A stretch of DNA of 64,000 nt from Caballeronia sp. SBC1 (GTDB lineage: Bacteria; Pseudomonadota; Gammaproteobacteria; Burkholderiales; Burkholderiaceae). Below, piece after piece: positions 9,559 through 18,295 of this stretch. Both the position numbers and the translations under genes were made by a program. The stretch is taken from assembly GCF_011493005.1 (NCBI RefSeq), contig NZ_CP049157.1, positions 1,736,001 to 1,800,000 on the forward strand. The letters run 5' to 3'. Under the pieces are notes generated by a model that worked only from the letters and a program-made list of their open reading frames with translations, was not told the origin of the DNA and searched no databases. The stretch's first letter is position 1; each line of letters starts with the position of its first letter.

Positions 9559-10047
9559 TCATGCCCTCTTTAGCTTTGGCATTGGGTCCGCTTCCGCAGC
9601 TTTAAGGCGCTCAAGCCGTTCGCTGGCTGCGGCGAGTACACCCAACGGAGCGTTGTGGAGTTGCGCATCGTGCACGCACACGACGCTGGCGAGTTGCTCA
9701 CAGCTTGCGTCGTCCAGTTTCCAGACGCCCGTCGCGTGGCCTTGCGCAAACGCGGCGTTAATCGCTATCTCGCTCTGCACCCACGCGTCGCGGGTGATTT
9801 GTCCGTATCCCGCCTCGGCGACGTACGCCGTCAGGATCAGAACTTCTGCAAGGGATTGGGTTCCGGCCATCCATCCAGTGCCGTCGCGCAACGCCTGCAG
9901 TGCGCAATGAGCGTGCAATGAAAGTGTGTCAGCTTCCGACCTGGGCATCGGAAGAAGCTGCATTTTGGACAAGCGGACACGCGTTGCTTGCGCGCCGCGG
10001 TTAAACGGTAGGGTACGGGCCATGGAGTCGTCAGGAGAGTTGTCCAC
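9559..10047 (-). CDS. Hypothetical alpha-helical protein
   Basis: A protein of up to 162 residues, mostly helical, rich in Ala, Leu and Gln, with central segment SLHAHCALQALRDGTGWMAG and a charged C-terminus (ERLERLKAAEADPMPKLKRA). Internal Met codons at residues 9 and 29 are alternative starts. It lies 21 bases downstream of the zinc-finger gene on the same strand, which suggests cotranscription. Family not recognised; such genes occur in prophage-like remnants of Burkholderiaceae, but that is impression rather than proof. Confidence 0.55.
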   Translation of the reverse strand: MDNSPDDSMARTLPFNRGAQATRVRLSKMQLLPMPRSEADTLSLHAHCALQALRDGTGWMAGTQSLAEVLILTAYVAEAGYGQITRDAWVQSEIAINAAFAQGHATGVWKLDDASCEQLASVVCVHDAQLHNAPLGVLAAASERLERLKAAEADPMPKLKRA

Positions 10048-10068
10048 AGGTTAACGTACAGGTCGCGG

Positions 10069-10521
10069 TTATTCTGAAGGGGTGTCAGTCCGGCGATTTT
10101 GTTCGAATTGTTCGATGACGCCGACTGCCGCCCTGCATTGTTCAAGATTTAGCAAATTGATGTTGCAGGCTTTCGGTTCTATCTTTAGTTCTCCCGCCAG
10201 CCACTTATAGCCCTTTGATCTTGCCTCGAAGATGCTCACGCCATCGCGTCTCGCCTTTGCCTCCGCCATGGGTTCCAGGGCGGCGTGGAGTCTTGCTTTC
10301 CATTCCCGCAATTCGGCATTCGCCAGCCGGCCGAGCGGGAGGTTGCGAGTGCTGCGTGCGAATATCCCGATCCAGGCCTCGCACGGTGCGCATAGCCACA
10401 GGGGCCCGTGTCCGTCCTGATACGGGTAAGCCGCCTCTCCGGGCCGCACAAGCGTTGCCTTTGCGCCGCAATAGTCGCAATTCGGATGGGGCAGGGCTTG
10501 AACGGGACGGCCGACTCGCAT
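10069..10521 (-). CDS. DUF3268-type zinc-finger protein
   Basis: A 150-residue protein with an N-terminal zinc ribbon: Cys-Asp-Tyr-Cys at about residues 15-18 and Cys-Ala-Pro-Cys at about 44-47, with the intervening pattern (YPYQDGHGPLWLC) typical of the DUF3268 zinc-finger domain. The rest is helical and charged. Such proteins are common in phage and plasmid cargo and may bind nucleic acid. It is the first gene of a leftward pair with the 9559-10047 gene. No strong ribosome site is seen upstream. Confidence 0.65.
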   Translation of the reverse strand: MRVGRPVQALPHPNCDYCGAKATLVRPGEAAYPYQDGHGPLWLCAPCEAWIGIFARSTRNLPLGRLANAELREWKARLHAALEPMAEAKARRDGVSIFEARSKGYKWLAGELKIEPKACNINLLNLEQCRAAVGVIEQFEQNRRTDTPSE

Positions 10522-10933
10522 GATTTAAATGTTGCCAGGGGAAACATGGAATATAGCAAAAGCCATGTTCGTGCACGACGCCATAGGAGGCAAGGGGCTT
10601 GGATGTCGACGCCGGCCGGATTGGGTGCGCCGGTATGGAGTTACTTCGAGCGGGGCGCGAGAAGTCCGCGCGCCATGGTGAAGCTGAAGCCGCGATTGAA
10701 GCCGGTATTGAGGCAGCAGAGTGTTTGATCTTTACGATGTCTTGTTTTCCGGCAGCCGATGCTCGATCGCGAGTTGAGCGGTCTGGCAGGTGCCGCTGGG
10801 GCGTCGCGCCGCCCGGATACTCGCGAATTGCTTCGGGCAGCAAGGGGTCCGGTTGCCGCAGTGACTTGAGTTGCAACGCGGCATCGAACCGGCCGGACAG
10901 CGGGAGCGATGCCGCAACGAGAGCGCGTCTGGC
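10522..10933. other. Intergenic, nothing recognised
   Basis: About 410 bases between two leftward genes. Overlapping frames on both strands are open but have no recognisable protein character. No repeat or hairpin stands out. Confidence 0.4.
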
Positions 10934-11350
10934 TCAGACCACCTTGATCACGATATCGATGTTGCCGCGTAAAGCTTTGGAATAGGGACAGGTCTGGTGG
11001 GCAGCGTCGGCGAGAGACTGGGCGACTTCATGGTCCAGACCGGGAAGGCTGACATTCAGCCGTGCCTGAAGGAAATAGGCGCCCGCAGTCGTACCAAGAT
11101 CCACTTCAGCGTCGACTGCCGTGTCGGCGGGCAGGGCAATCTTCAATTTGGCCGCCGCAAGACCCATTGCGCCGATAAAGCAGGCAGACCAGCCTGCAGC
11201 GAGCAGTTGCTCGGGATTGGTGCCGGCGCCTTTGCTCCCAGGAGAGGAAAGGGCGATGTCCAGACGGCCGTCATCGCTGCGGGACGCGCCGTCGCGACCA
11301 CCGGTGGTGTGGGTCTTGCCGGTGTAAAGTACTTTTTCAAGCTTTGCCAT
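10934..11350 (-). CDS. ohr: Organic hydroperoxide resistance protein Ohr (OsmC family)
   Basis: Thiol peroxidase that reduces organic and fatty-acid hydroperoxides in the cytoplasm, with lipoylated proteins as usual reductant. The 138 residues match family length. The two catalytic cysteines are present, in GWSACFIGAM (about residue 56) and QTCPYSKALRGN (about residue 120), and the start KLEKVLYTGKTHTTGGRDG is characteristic of Ohr rather than OsmC. No ohrR repressor gene is adjacent, so regulation is not evident from this window. Confidence 0.93.
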   Translation of the reverse strand: MAKLEKVLYTGKTHTTGGRDGASRSDDGRLDIALSSPGSKGAGTNPEQLLAAGWSACFIGAMGLAAAKLKIALPADTAVDAEVDLGTTAGAYFLQARLNVSLPGLDHEVAQSLADAAHQTCPYSKALRGNIDIVIKVV

Positions 11351-11517
11351 GGTTGATTCCTTGCCTGGTTTCGTTGAGCTGCGTTGCGTTCAGTGATGTA
11401 ACTAGGGCTAGCTCCAGTAAGGCGTGACGCAAGACGATTTTGCTGCGTAGTCCAGGTGCAGTAATATTTCTTGCGCTATGTTGTACTAACCGAAATTAGC
11501 CGATGATGAACGTGTAG

Positions 11518-11760
11518 TTACATGCCTCCCCTATACAGCGTGCCGTTAAGGTAAGTGAGCTGCCCGTCCCGCTCCGCTTGAACCAGTTCCTGACGAACTT
11601 CCGCGCGGGTCTTGGGGGCAATGCTATTGCGGGTCGGCGACCATTGCTGCGTCTGAACGGTGTTGGCCGCTTCGTCGCTCGAGCTGACCGTGCCGGCTGC
11701 ATGAGCCCAACCTGAGACTGCGCATGCGGCAAAAACCAAAGTAATGATTGAACGTTTCAT
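11518..11760 (-). CDS. Secreted DUF4148 protein (paralogue 1)
   Basis: An 80-residue protein with a signal peptide (MKRSIITLVFAACAVSGWAHA, cleavage after Ala) and a mature part carrying the DUF4148 motif TRAEVRQELVQAERDGQL. Such short periplasmic proteins are abundant in Burkholderiaceae and have no assigned function. I chose ATG 11760, where the signal peptide begins, rather than the longer open frame upstream. A second DUF4148 gene lies just upstream on the same strand, and their 5' regions are also related. Confidence 0.8.
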   Translation of the reverse strand: MKRSIITLVFAACAVSGWAHAAGTVSSSDEAANTVQTQQWSPTRNSIAPKTRAEVRQELVQAERDGQLTYLNGTLYRGGM

Positions 11761-11888
11761 GTGATTCTCCTGAGAGGGTTTGATCAGTACCGGTGAATCC
11801 GGCGTTGATGCATTAGAACGTTTGCAGGTATCTGGTTTGTGTCGATAAAACCGGGGAAATCCGATGCTTTGTGTCGATGCGACTCTCA

Positions 11889-11903
11889 GATACGTTGCGA
11901 TAC
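11889..11903 (-). promoter_or_regulatory. GTATC-N5-GTATC direct repeat upstream of DUF4148 gene 1
   Basis: On the minus strand two GTATC half sites are spaced one helical turn apart (GTATCGCAACGTATC), a layout typical of OmpR-family response-regulator sites. It is about 130 bases upstream of the start codon. The same element occurs at 12591-12605 upstream of the paralogue. Confidence 0.5.
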
Positions 11904-12081
11904 AAATCTCCGGCGTGACGCTTGACGAGGCGAGGTCGCACGTCTTCCGCACAGGGTGGCCGCTTCCGAGCGGTCTGGAATGTCCGTTGAGTAATTGAAG
12001 GTGTGCACCCTGATATAACCAAGGCAATCCCCTACTTCGAAAGCGCGCAGACGTTACGCCGGTCAAGGCGCAACCTTTAGC

Positions 12082-12396
12082 TTAGGGATGCGCGTAGATC
12101 GAGCCCAGGCCGATCACATTCGAATCCGCGGAGCGTGAACCTGCCGCAGTGGTGCCGCTAGTCGACGAACCATACGAAGATGCTGACACGCCGTTCGCCG
12201 CGTCGATCCGCGCTTGCGCTGCTTCAATGTTCTTCGGATATTGCGTCTGATCGCCAGCGGGGTTATAGCCGGCCTTCTCCAGCTGGATCAGTTGAGCACG
12301 CACCTCGGCCCGGGTAAGAGATTCGTTGGATTGAGCGAACGATACGGCCGGGATGGCAACGACAGCGGCAATGATCAGCGATTGAACGAGTTTCAT
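12082..12396 (-). CDS. Secreted DUF4148 protein (paralogue 2)
   Basis: A 104-residue protein with a clear signal peptide (MKLVQSLIIAAVVAIPAVSFA) and the DUF4148 core SLTRAEVRAQLIQLEKAGYN. The C-terminal part is Ser/Gly/Thr-rich and low in complexity. Function unknown; the family is periplasmic. ATG 12396 is chosen because the signal peptide begins there. Upstream sequence is paralogous to that of the gene at 11518-11760, so a gene-plus-promoter duplication is likely. Confidence 0.82.
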   Translation of the reverse strand: MKLVQSLIIAAVVAIPAVSFAQSNESLTRAEVRAQLIQLEKAGYNPAGDQTQYPKNIEAAQARIDAANGVSASSYGSSTSGTTAAGSRSADSNVIGLGSIYAHP

Positions 12397-12590
12397 GGTT
12401 TCTACCTCTGGAGAGTGTGTTTTCGCAAACACCGGTTTGCGCGTTAAGTGGTTGAAGCTGAATCGAGCCAGACTAGATTCGAGTGCACCGTGAATCAGGG
12501 CTGGCGTGAATGTATTAGATCGCGTGGAAGTATCTGGCTTGTGTCCAGAACGCAGCGTGGGTGAAACGTTGTGTGTCCATGCCCCGTGCA

Positions 12591-12605
12591 GATACATAGC
12601 GATAC
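12591..12605 (-). promoter_or_regulatory. GTATC-N5-GTATC direct repeat upstream of DUF4148 gene 2
   Basis: Minus-strand GTATCGCTATGTATC, almost the same as the element at 11889-11903, and embedded in a longer related stretch that includes the shared block CTGG(T/C)TTGTGTC. About 195 bases upstream of the start codon. A response-regulator site is a reasonable guess. Confidence 0.5.
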
Positions 12606-13134
12606 AAACAATCCGCGTTGTTCCGATGAGCTTGCCGTTGTCGTGGCAAACACCGGAGGTTCTGCCATCCGGATGACCGTATCGGAACTCAACCTGGAGG
12701 ACGAAGGATCATCACGCTCGGGACTTGGTCAACGTGTAAGCGGTGCGGTGGCAGTCGGAGGCAATCCGTTTCGCGTGAAGACGCTGACCGTGCGGGCATG
12801 ATCGTTGGTTGCCCGTGGCAGCACGAATTCGCACCAGAGTGCGAACGTCAGCCAGGCGACCGATGGCACCCAATAGCGACGGGCGGATCACCATTTTTGC
12901 TCCAGAAGGGCGCAACGACACATCCCCCCTGCCTGTGACTTATCGCCACAGCGATATGACGCGCATATCTTCCCCGCTATGGGTTCTGAATATTGACAGT
13001 GATACTTTTCGAACCGTCACTGCGGCGGCTGTCAGGCCAGTCGAAAAAAACCGCGGAACGACGCTAGAACGACACTAAAACGACGCCAAGACGACCCGAA
13101 AAGCAGCAGCGCAAACCAACGCGAGCACCGAGAC
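12606..13134. other. Intergenic region upstream of xdhA
   Basis: About 530 bases without a believable gene. A TTGACA at about 12992 could be a -35 element for xdhA, but I see no good -10 at the right spacing. Just before xdhA lies an 11 bp tandem repeat, listed separately. Confidence 0.4.
13056..13099 (+). repeat. Four tandem 11 bp repeats in the xdhA leader
   Basis: Units GAACGACGCTA, GAACGACACTA, AAACGACGCCA and AGACGACCCGA follow each other without gaps, ending 35 bases before the xdhA start. The core is RACGACNC. It may be a repeated regulator site or simple slippage expansion. Confidence 0.6.
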
Positions 13135-14640
13135 ATGAGCCAGCCCATCCGCTTCTACCACCGCAACGCGATCCGCGAAGTCAGCGACGCAGCCGTCACG
13201 CGCACCGTCCTCCAGTACCTGCGCGAAGACGCGCTCTGCACTGGCACGAAAGAAGGCTGCGCCGAAGGCGATTGCGGCGCGTGCACGGTCGTTCTCGGCG
13301 AACGCGACGAAGCGGGCGGCGTCAGTTTCAAGGCGGTCAACGCGTGCATTCAGTTCCTGCCAACGCTCGACGGCAAAGCGTTGTTCACCGTCGAAGACCT
13401 GCGTCAGCCGGACGGTTCGCTGCATCCGGTGCAGGAAGCGATGGTCGAATGCCACGGCTCGCAGTGTGGCTTCTGCACGCCCGGCTTCGTGATGTCGATG
13501 TGGTCGTTGTACGAGAAGCACGGCCACGAACATTCATGCGCGGACAAAAGCGTACCGTCGCGCGCCGATATTTCCGACGCGCTGACCGGTAACTTGTGCC
13601 GCTGCACGGGCTACCGGCCCATCGTCGACGCGGCGGTGCGGATGTTCGAAGTCCCCGCGCCAAAAGCACCGGTCGATGTCGCCGCGCTGTCCCGTACACT
13701 CGAAACGCTCGAACGCGAAGACGCGTTCCGCTACGAATACGCGGGCCAGCGCTTCGTCGCACCGTGCACCGTAGACGAGCTCGCGCGTATCAAGGCGGCG
13801 CAACCGTCGACGCGTATTCTGTCTGGCAGCACCGACATCGGCCTGTGGGTCACGAAACTGATGCGTGATCTTGGCGACATCGTTTATGTCGGGCGAATCA
13901 GCGCGCTGCAGAAGATCGAAACGTCGGATGGCTGGATCGAAATCGGCGCGGGTGTCACGGTGGAACGCGCCTACGAAGAACTCGCGAAGCACTATCCCGA
14001 ACTGAAGGAAATGTGGAAACGCTTTGCGTCGCTGCCGATCCGCAACGCCGGCACGCTCGGCGGCAACATCGCGAACGGTTCGCCGATTGGTGATTCCATG
14101 CCTGGGCTGATCGCGCTCGGCGCACACGTGGTAGTTCGCGGAAACGACGTCGAGCGCGTCATGCCGCTCGAAGGCCTGTACCTCGCGTATCAGAAGAAGG
14201 ACATGGCCGAGCACGAATTTGTCGTCGGCTTGAAAGTACCCACGCGCACCGGTGTGCGCGCGAATCTGCAGTTCCGCACTTACAAGTTATCGAAGCGTTT
14301 TGACTCGGATATCTCGGCGGTGTGCGCCGCACTTTCTTTTATCGCCGACGGCCACACGATTCGCGATCCGCGCATCGCGTTCGGCGGAATGGCCGCAACG
14401 CCCAAGCGCGCGACGCACGTAGAAGACGTGCTGCGCGACGCCGACTGGCACGAAGCCACCGCGCAGGCGGCCATGCTCGCGCTCGCGAAAGACTACGCGC
14501 CGTTGTCCGACATGCGCGCGTCGAGCGACTACCGGCTCGAAGCCGCAAAGAATACATTGCATCGCTTCTGGCTCGAGACACGTCCAGATAATCCGTTGCC
14601 GAAAGCGGCGCTCGACGTACGCGCAGTGACTGCTTCCTGA
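13135..14640 (+). CDS. xdhA: Xanthine dehydrogenase small subunit (2Fe-2S and FAD)
   Basis: Electron-transfer subunit of xanthine dehydrogenase, which oxidises hypoxanthine to xanthine and urate in purine breakdown. Of 501 residues, the first ~170 carry both [2Fe-2S] clusters (GCAEGDCGACTV; then CGFCTPG and GNLCRCTGYRP). After a linker comes the FAD domain (ILSGSTDIGLWVTK, NAGTLGGNIANGSPIGD) and a CO-dehydrogenase-flavoprotein-like C-terminal domain. Length and order match bacterial XdhA. xdhB follows 28 bases downstream. Confidence 0.96.
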   Translation: MSQPIRFYHRNAIREVSDAAVTRTVLQYLREDALCTGTKEGCAEGDCGACTVVLGERDEAGGVSFKAVNACIQFLPTLDGKALFTVEDLRQPDGSLHPVQEAMVECHGSQCGFCTPGFVMSMWSLYEKHGHEHSCADKSVPSRADISDALTGNLCRCTGYRPIVDAAVRMFEVPAPKAPVDVAALSRTLETLEREDAFRYEYAGQRFVAPCTVDELARIKAAQPSTRILSGSTDIGLWVTKLMRDLGDIVYVGRISALQKIETSDGWIEIGAGVTVERAYEELAKHYPELKEMWKRFASLPIRNAGTLGGNIANGSPIGDSMPGLIALGAHVVVRGNDVERVMPLEGLYLAYQKKDMAEHEFVVGLKVPTRTGVRANLQFRTYKLSKRFDSDISAVCAALSFIADGHTIRDPRIAFGGMAATPKRATHVEDVLRDADWHEATAQAAMLALAKDYAPLSDMRASSDYRLEAAKNTLHRFWLETRPDNPLPKAALDVRAVTAS

Positions 14641-14668
14641 ACCTCGAAGGACACGGAGAACAACAGAA

Positions 14669-17056
14669 ATGAATCAGCAAGCCGAACCGTTCCTGAGGGA
14701 CATGAAGGAAGCAAAGGACCTTCTCGAAGCAGACTTCACACAGGTCCACGTTTCGCGTCCGCATGAATCCGCGCATCTGCACGTCAGCGGCCGCGCGAGC
14801 TACACCGACGACATTCCGGTAGTCGCCGGCACGTTGCACGCCGCCCTCGGATTGTCGGCGAAGGCGCACGCAAAGATCGTATCGATGTCGTTCGATGCCG
14901 TGCGCGCGATGCCTGGCGTTGTTGCCGTCCTGACTGCGGCCGACATCCCTGGCGTGAACGATGTCGGCCCCATCATTCACGGTGACGACCCGATCCTCGC
15001 CGATGGCATTGTGCAGTTCGTCGGTCAGCCGATGTTCATTGTCGTCGCGATGTCGCATGACATTGCCCGTCGCGCCGTGCGCCGTGCGGAGGTCGTGTAT
15101 GAAGAGTTACCGGCGATCCTCACGCCGCAACAGGCGCGCGCGGCCAACTCCCACGTGCTGCCGCCAATGAAGCTCGCGCGTGGCGACGCCGGTTCGAAGA
15201 TCGCGTTGGCCGCGCATCGCGAGACCGGCGAAATGCTACTGGGCGGTCAGGAACAGTTCTACCTGGAAGGTCAGATTTCGTACGCCGTGCCGAAGGACGA
15301 CGATGGCATGCACGTGTGGTGCTCGACGCAGCATCCGTCTGAAATGCAGCACATGGTCGCGCATATGCTCAACGTCGCGTCGCACAACGTGCTGGTCGAA
15401 TGCAGGAGGATGGGTGGGGGCTTCGGCGGCAAGGAGTCGCAATCGGGACTGTTCGCGTGCTGCGCGGCGCTCGCCGCATGGAAGCTGCTGTGCCCCGTGA
15501 AACTGCGTCCGGATCGCGACGACGACATGATGATCACCGGCAAGCGGCACGACTTTCACTACACATACGAAGTCGGCTATGACGACACCGGTCTGATCGA
15601 CGGCGTGTCCGTCGACATGACGTCGCGTTGCGGTTTTTCGGCCGATCTTTCAGGTCCGGTGATGACCCGCGCGCTGTGCCATTTCGACAATGCGTACTGG
15701 TTGCCGCATGTATCTATCGACGGGTTCTGCGGCAAGACCAACACGCAGTCGAACACGGCGTTTCGAGGCTTCGGCGGACCGCAGGGCGCGTTCGCGATCG
15801 AGTACATTGTCGACAACATCGCGCGTTCGGTGGGGCTCGATTCGCTCGATGTGCGCCGCCGGAATTTGTACGGCAAGACCGAGCAAAACGTGACTCCGTA
15901 CGGTCAGGCGGTTGAAGACAACGTGATTCACGAACTGCTCGACGAGCTCGAAGCCACCAGCAATTACCGCGCTCGTCGCGAGGCTGTGCGCGAATTCAAC
16001 GCAAACAACGATGTGCTGAAAAAGGGGCTCGCGCTGACGCCGGTGAAGTTCGGCATTGCGTTCAACGTGACTCACTTTAACCAGGCCGGCGCGCTGGTGC
16101 ACATTTACACCGACGGTTCGGTACTCGTGAATCACGGCGGCACGGAGATGGGGCAGGGGCTCAATACGAAAGTTGCGCAGGTCGTCGCGCACGAGCTCGG
16201 CATCCGTTTCAACCGTGTCCGCGTCACGGCGACCGACACGAGCAAAGTGGCGAACACATCGGCGACGGCGGCGTCGACCGGTAGCGATTTGAACGGCAAG
16301 GCCGCGCAGGACGCCGCCCGGCAATTGCGCGAACGGCTCGCCGCGCTGGCCGCCGAGCACTATGGCGCGGGCCAGGTCGACGCGCGCGACGTGCGTTTCG
16401 TCGACGACCGCATTGTGGTGGGCGACAAGGCGATCCCCTTCGACGAAGTGATCATGCAGGCGTATCGCGCGCGGGTGCAGTTATGGTCCGATGGTTTCTA
16501 CAAGACCCCAAAGCTCTACTGGGACCAGGGGAAGATGCAGGGTCGGCCCTTCTCTTACTACTCCTATGGCGCAGCGGTTTCCGAAGTCGTGATCGACACG
16601 CTGACCGGCGAAATGCGTGTGCTGCGCGCCGACGCATTGCACGACGTAGGCGCGTCGCTTAATCCGGCCTTGGACGTAGGGCAGGTCGAAGGCGGCTTCA
16701 TCCAGGGAATGGGATGGCTGACGACCGAGGAATTGTGGTGGAACGCGGGCGGCAAGCTGATGACCCATGCGCCATCAACTTACAAGATCCCGACCGTCAA
16801 TGATTGCCCGCCCGTGTTCGATGTCCGGTTGTTCAAGAACCGCAACGCGGAGGACAGCATCCACCGGTCGAAGGCTGTCGGCGAACCGCCCTTGCTGCTG
16901 CCGTTTTCGGTGTTCTTCGCGATCCGAGATGCAGTGGCAAGCGTCGGCAATAACACTGTGAATCCGCCGCTGAATGCGCCCGCGACCAGCGAGGAAATAT
17001 TGAAGGCAGTGCGTGCCGTTCGCGCTGCAGTGGTTGCAACTGCTGCCGCTCATTGA
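14669..17056 (+). CDS. xdhB: Xanthine dehydrogenase molybdopterin subunit
   Basis: Catalytic subunit of xanthine dehydrogenase, 795 residues. Molybdopterin-binding landmarks are seen: MGGGFGGKESQ, AFRGFGGPQGAF, a Gln-rich GTEMGQGLNTK loop, and the catalytic glutamate in KAVGEPPLLLPFSVFF. The N-terminal extension to about residue 35 is variable in the family; ATG 14669 is the first in-frame Met and is preceded by GGAGAACAACAG. It lies between xdhA and a shortened xdhC. Confidence 0.96.
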   Translation: MNQQAEPFLRDMKEAKDLLEADFTQVHVSRPHESAHLHVSGRASYTDDIPVVAGTLHAALGLSAKAHAKIVSMSFDAVRAMPGVVAVLTAADIPGVNDVGPIIHGDDPILADGIVQFVGQPMFIVVAMSHDIARRAVRRAEVVYEELPAILTPQQARAANSHVLPPMKLARGDAGSKIALAAHRETGEMLLGGQEQFYLEGQISYAVPKDDDGMHVWCSTQHPSEMQHMVAHMLNVASHNVLVECRRMGGGFGGKESQSGLFACCAALAAWKLLCPVKLRPDRDDDMMITGKRHDFHYTYEVGYDDTGLIDGVSVDMTSRCGFSADLSGPVMTRALCHFDNAYWLPHVSIDGFCGKTNTQSNTAFRGFGGPQGAFAIEYIVDNIARSVGLDSLDVRRRNLYGKTEQNVTPYGQAVEDNVIHELLDELEATSNYRARREAVREFNANNDVLKKGLALTPVKFGIAFNVTHFNQAGALVHIYTDGSVLVNHGGTEMGQGLNTKVAQVVAHELGIRFNRVRVTATDTSKVANTSATAASTGSDLNGKAAQDAARQLRERLAALAAEHYGAGQVDARDVRFVDDRIVVGDKAIPFDEVIMQAYRARVQLWSDGFYKTPKLYWDQGKMQGRPFSYYSYGAAVSEVVIDTLTGEMRVLRADALHDVGASLNPALDVGQVEGGFIQGMGWLTTEELWWNAGGKLMTHAPSTYKIPTVNDCPPVFDVRLFKNRNAEDSIHRSKAVGEPPLLLPFSVFFAIRDAVASVGNNTVNPPLNAPATSEEILKAVRAVRAAVVATAAAH

Positions 17057-17069
17057 TTCGAGGCTTGCT

Positions 17070-17648
17070 ATGGACCTGCTCCAGGAACCTGTGATTATCG
17101 GCCGCCGTCACGGGTTGTCGACACCGTTGGCTGCACCGCCAACGCATATCGTATTGTTTGGAGCGGGGCACGTCGGCCATGCGCTTGTCAAGTTGCTCGG
17201 CATGCTGCCTTGCGTGGTTCAGTGGGTTGATGCACGCGATGAATTATTTCCCGACGAAGTGCCCGGCAACGTAGAGATCGAAGCAACCGATACGCCGGAT
17301 GTGATTGTCGATTCGGCGCCGGCCGGCGCCTGTTTTCTAGTGATGACGCACGATCATTCTCTGGATTTTTCGTTAGCAGTCAGGATCATGCGACGAAACG
17401 ATTTCGCTTACTTCGGCATGATCGGGTCGAAGACGAAACGCGTGAAATTCGAGCGACGATTGATGGATCGAGGTGTGGACCCACGGCGATTGACGGAGAT
17501 GACGTGCCCCATCGGCGTGGAGGGGATCGTCGATAAGGCGCCTGCTTCCATTGCCGTCGCGGTCTGTGCGCAGTTGATGCAGGTCAGGGCTTTGTCGCAG
17601 TATGGCGCCCGGCTGTGCTTGGGGCGTGAACCTGAACGGTTTTGCTGA
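17070..17648 (+). pseudogene. xdhC: XdhC, N-terminally truncated (C-terminal Rossmann domain only)
   Basis: XdhC binds molybdenum cofactor and inserts its sulfurated form into XdhB. The usual ~300-350 residue protein has an N-terminal XdhC/CoxI domain and a C-terminal Rossmann domain. Here only the latter is present: THIVLFGAGHVGHALVKLL near the start, then VDARDELFPDEVP, MTHDHSLDFSLAVRIMRR, GMIGSKTKR and CPIGVEGI. Only about 24 residues precede it, so roughly 150-190 residues are missing. The start is 13 bases after xdhB, implying a deletion of the 5' part. A short functional form cannot be excluded; the open frame is intact. Confidence 0.75.
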
Positions 17649-17860
17649 TGAAGCAAGACTTGTGGGGAGGCTGTCCGCCCTTCATACACGACGCCCCCAG
17701 CGATTGCAAAAAGCGAAACGCATCCTGAACTCAGCGTGCAAAGCCGTAGCAGCTGCCGGAATGGGCGTCACGGCTTCGTAGCGTGCAAACGCGCCGTCCG
17801 CGACTCGAACGGCTATTGTTTAGATGACGGGCAAGTAAGGACGCCGCGGATCCGATCCGT

Positions 17861-17949
17861 TCAGTAGCTGGCGACTTCGATTACAGTGTCAGCGAAGGCC
17901 TTTGGCGCTTCTTGCGGAAGATTACGGCCAATGCCACCGGTGATCGAGG
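17861..17949 (-). pseudogene. C-terminal remnant of an alpha/beta hydrolase
   Basis: The last ~27 codons before a stop read GGIGRNLPQEAPKAFADTV and then IEVASY. This resembles the C-terminal catalytic-His segment of alpha/beta hydrolases (GVGHNLPQEAPEAFADAV), except that the expected catalytic histidine is Arg. Sequence further upstream does not continue the fold and has no matching start. Short length makes this tentative. Confidence 0.4.
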
Positions 17950-18267
17950 TGTGACAATGGGATTCGCTTGTATCTCGCTTGTGTGGGGATGCATCTCGGA
18001 TGTATCCGGTTCGAGAAAAAGAAGCGCGTGCAGGAAAAACTGCATCCCACGGATCGCCGAGCCCAACCCGACAATGTCCGCCAACGCAATTGGGATGTTC
18101 TGAATCTCGCTTCAACGGACGAGGGAAGGCATGCTCGCAACTTGAAAGCTTGCAATATCCTGACAAACAAGCTTTAATGAAGCCTTGCGCTTCGTTCGTT
18201 CCTCTTAAGCCCTCTTGACATAGGCAACTACCGTGTTTCTCATTTCGTTTCATTCGCTCGCAGCGTT

Positions 18268-18295
18268 GCATCTTCCGGTCATGACCGGAAGATGC
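18268..18295. repeat. Perfect 28 bp palindrome
   Basis: GCATCTTCCGGTCA is followed directly by its exact reverse complement with no loop. A zero-spacer palindrome of this length suggests a protein site or a cruciform-forming sequence rather than a terminator. The central CCGGTCATGACCGG relates to the hairpin at 4142-4172. Confidence 0.7.

Noticed and set aside
10205..10876. 223-codon minus-strand frame
   Set aside because: Overlaps the zinc-finger gene in another frame and extends over non-coding DNA; residue composition is Arg/Pro/Ser-rich shadow type.
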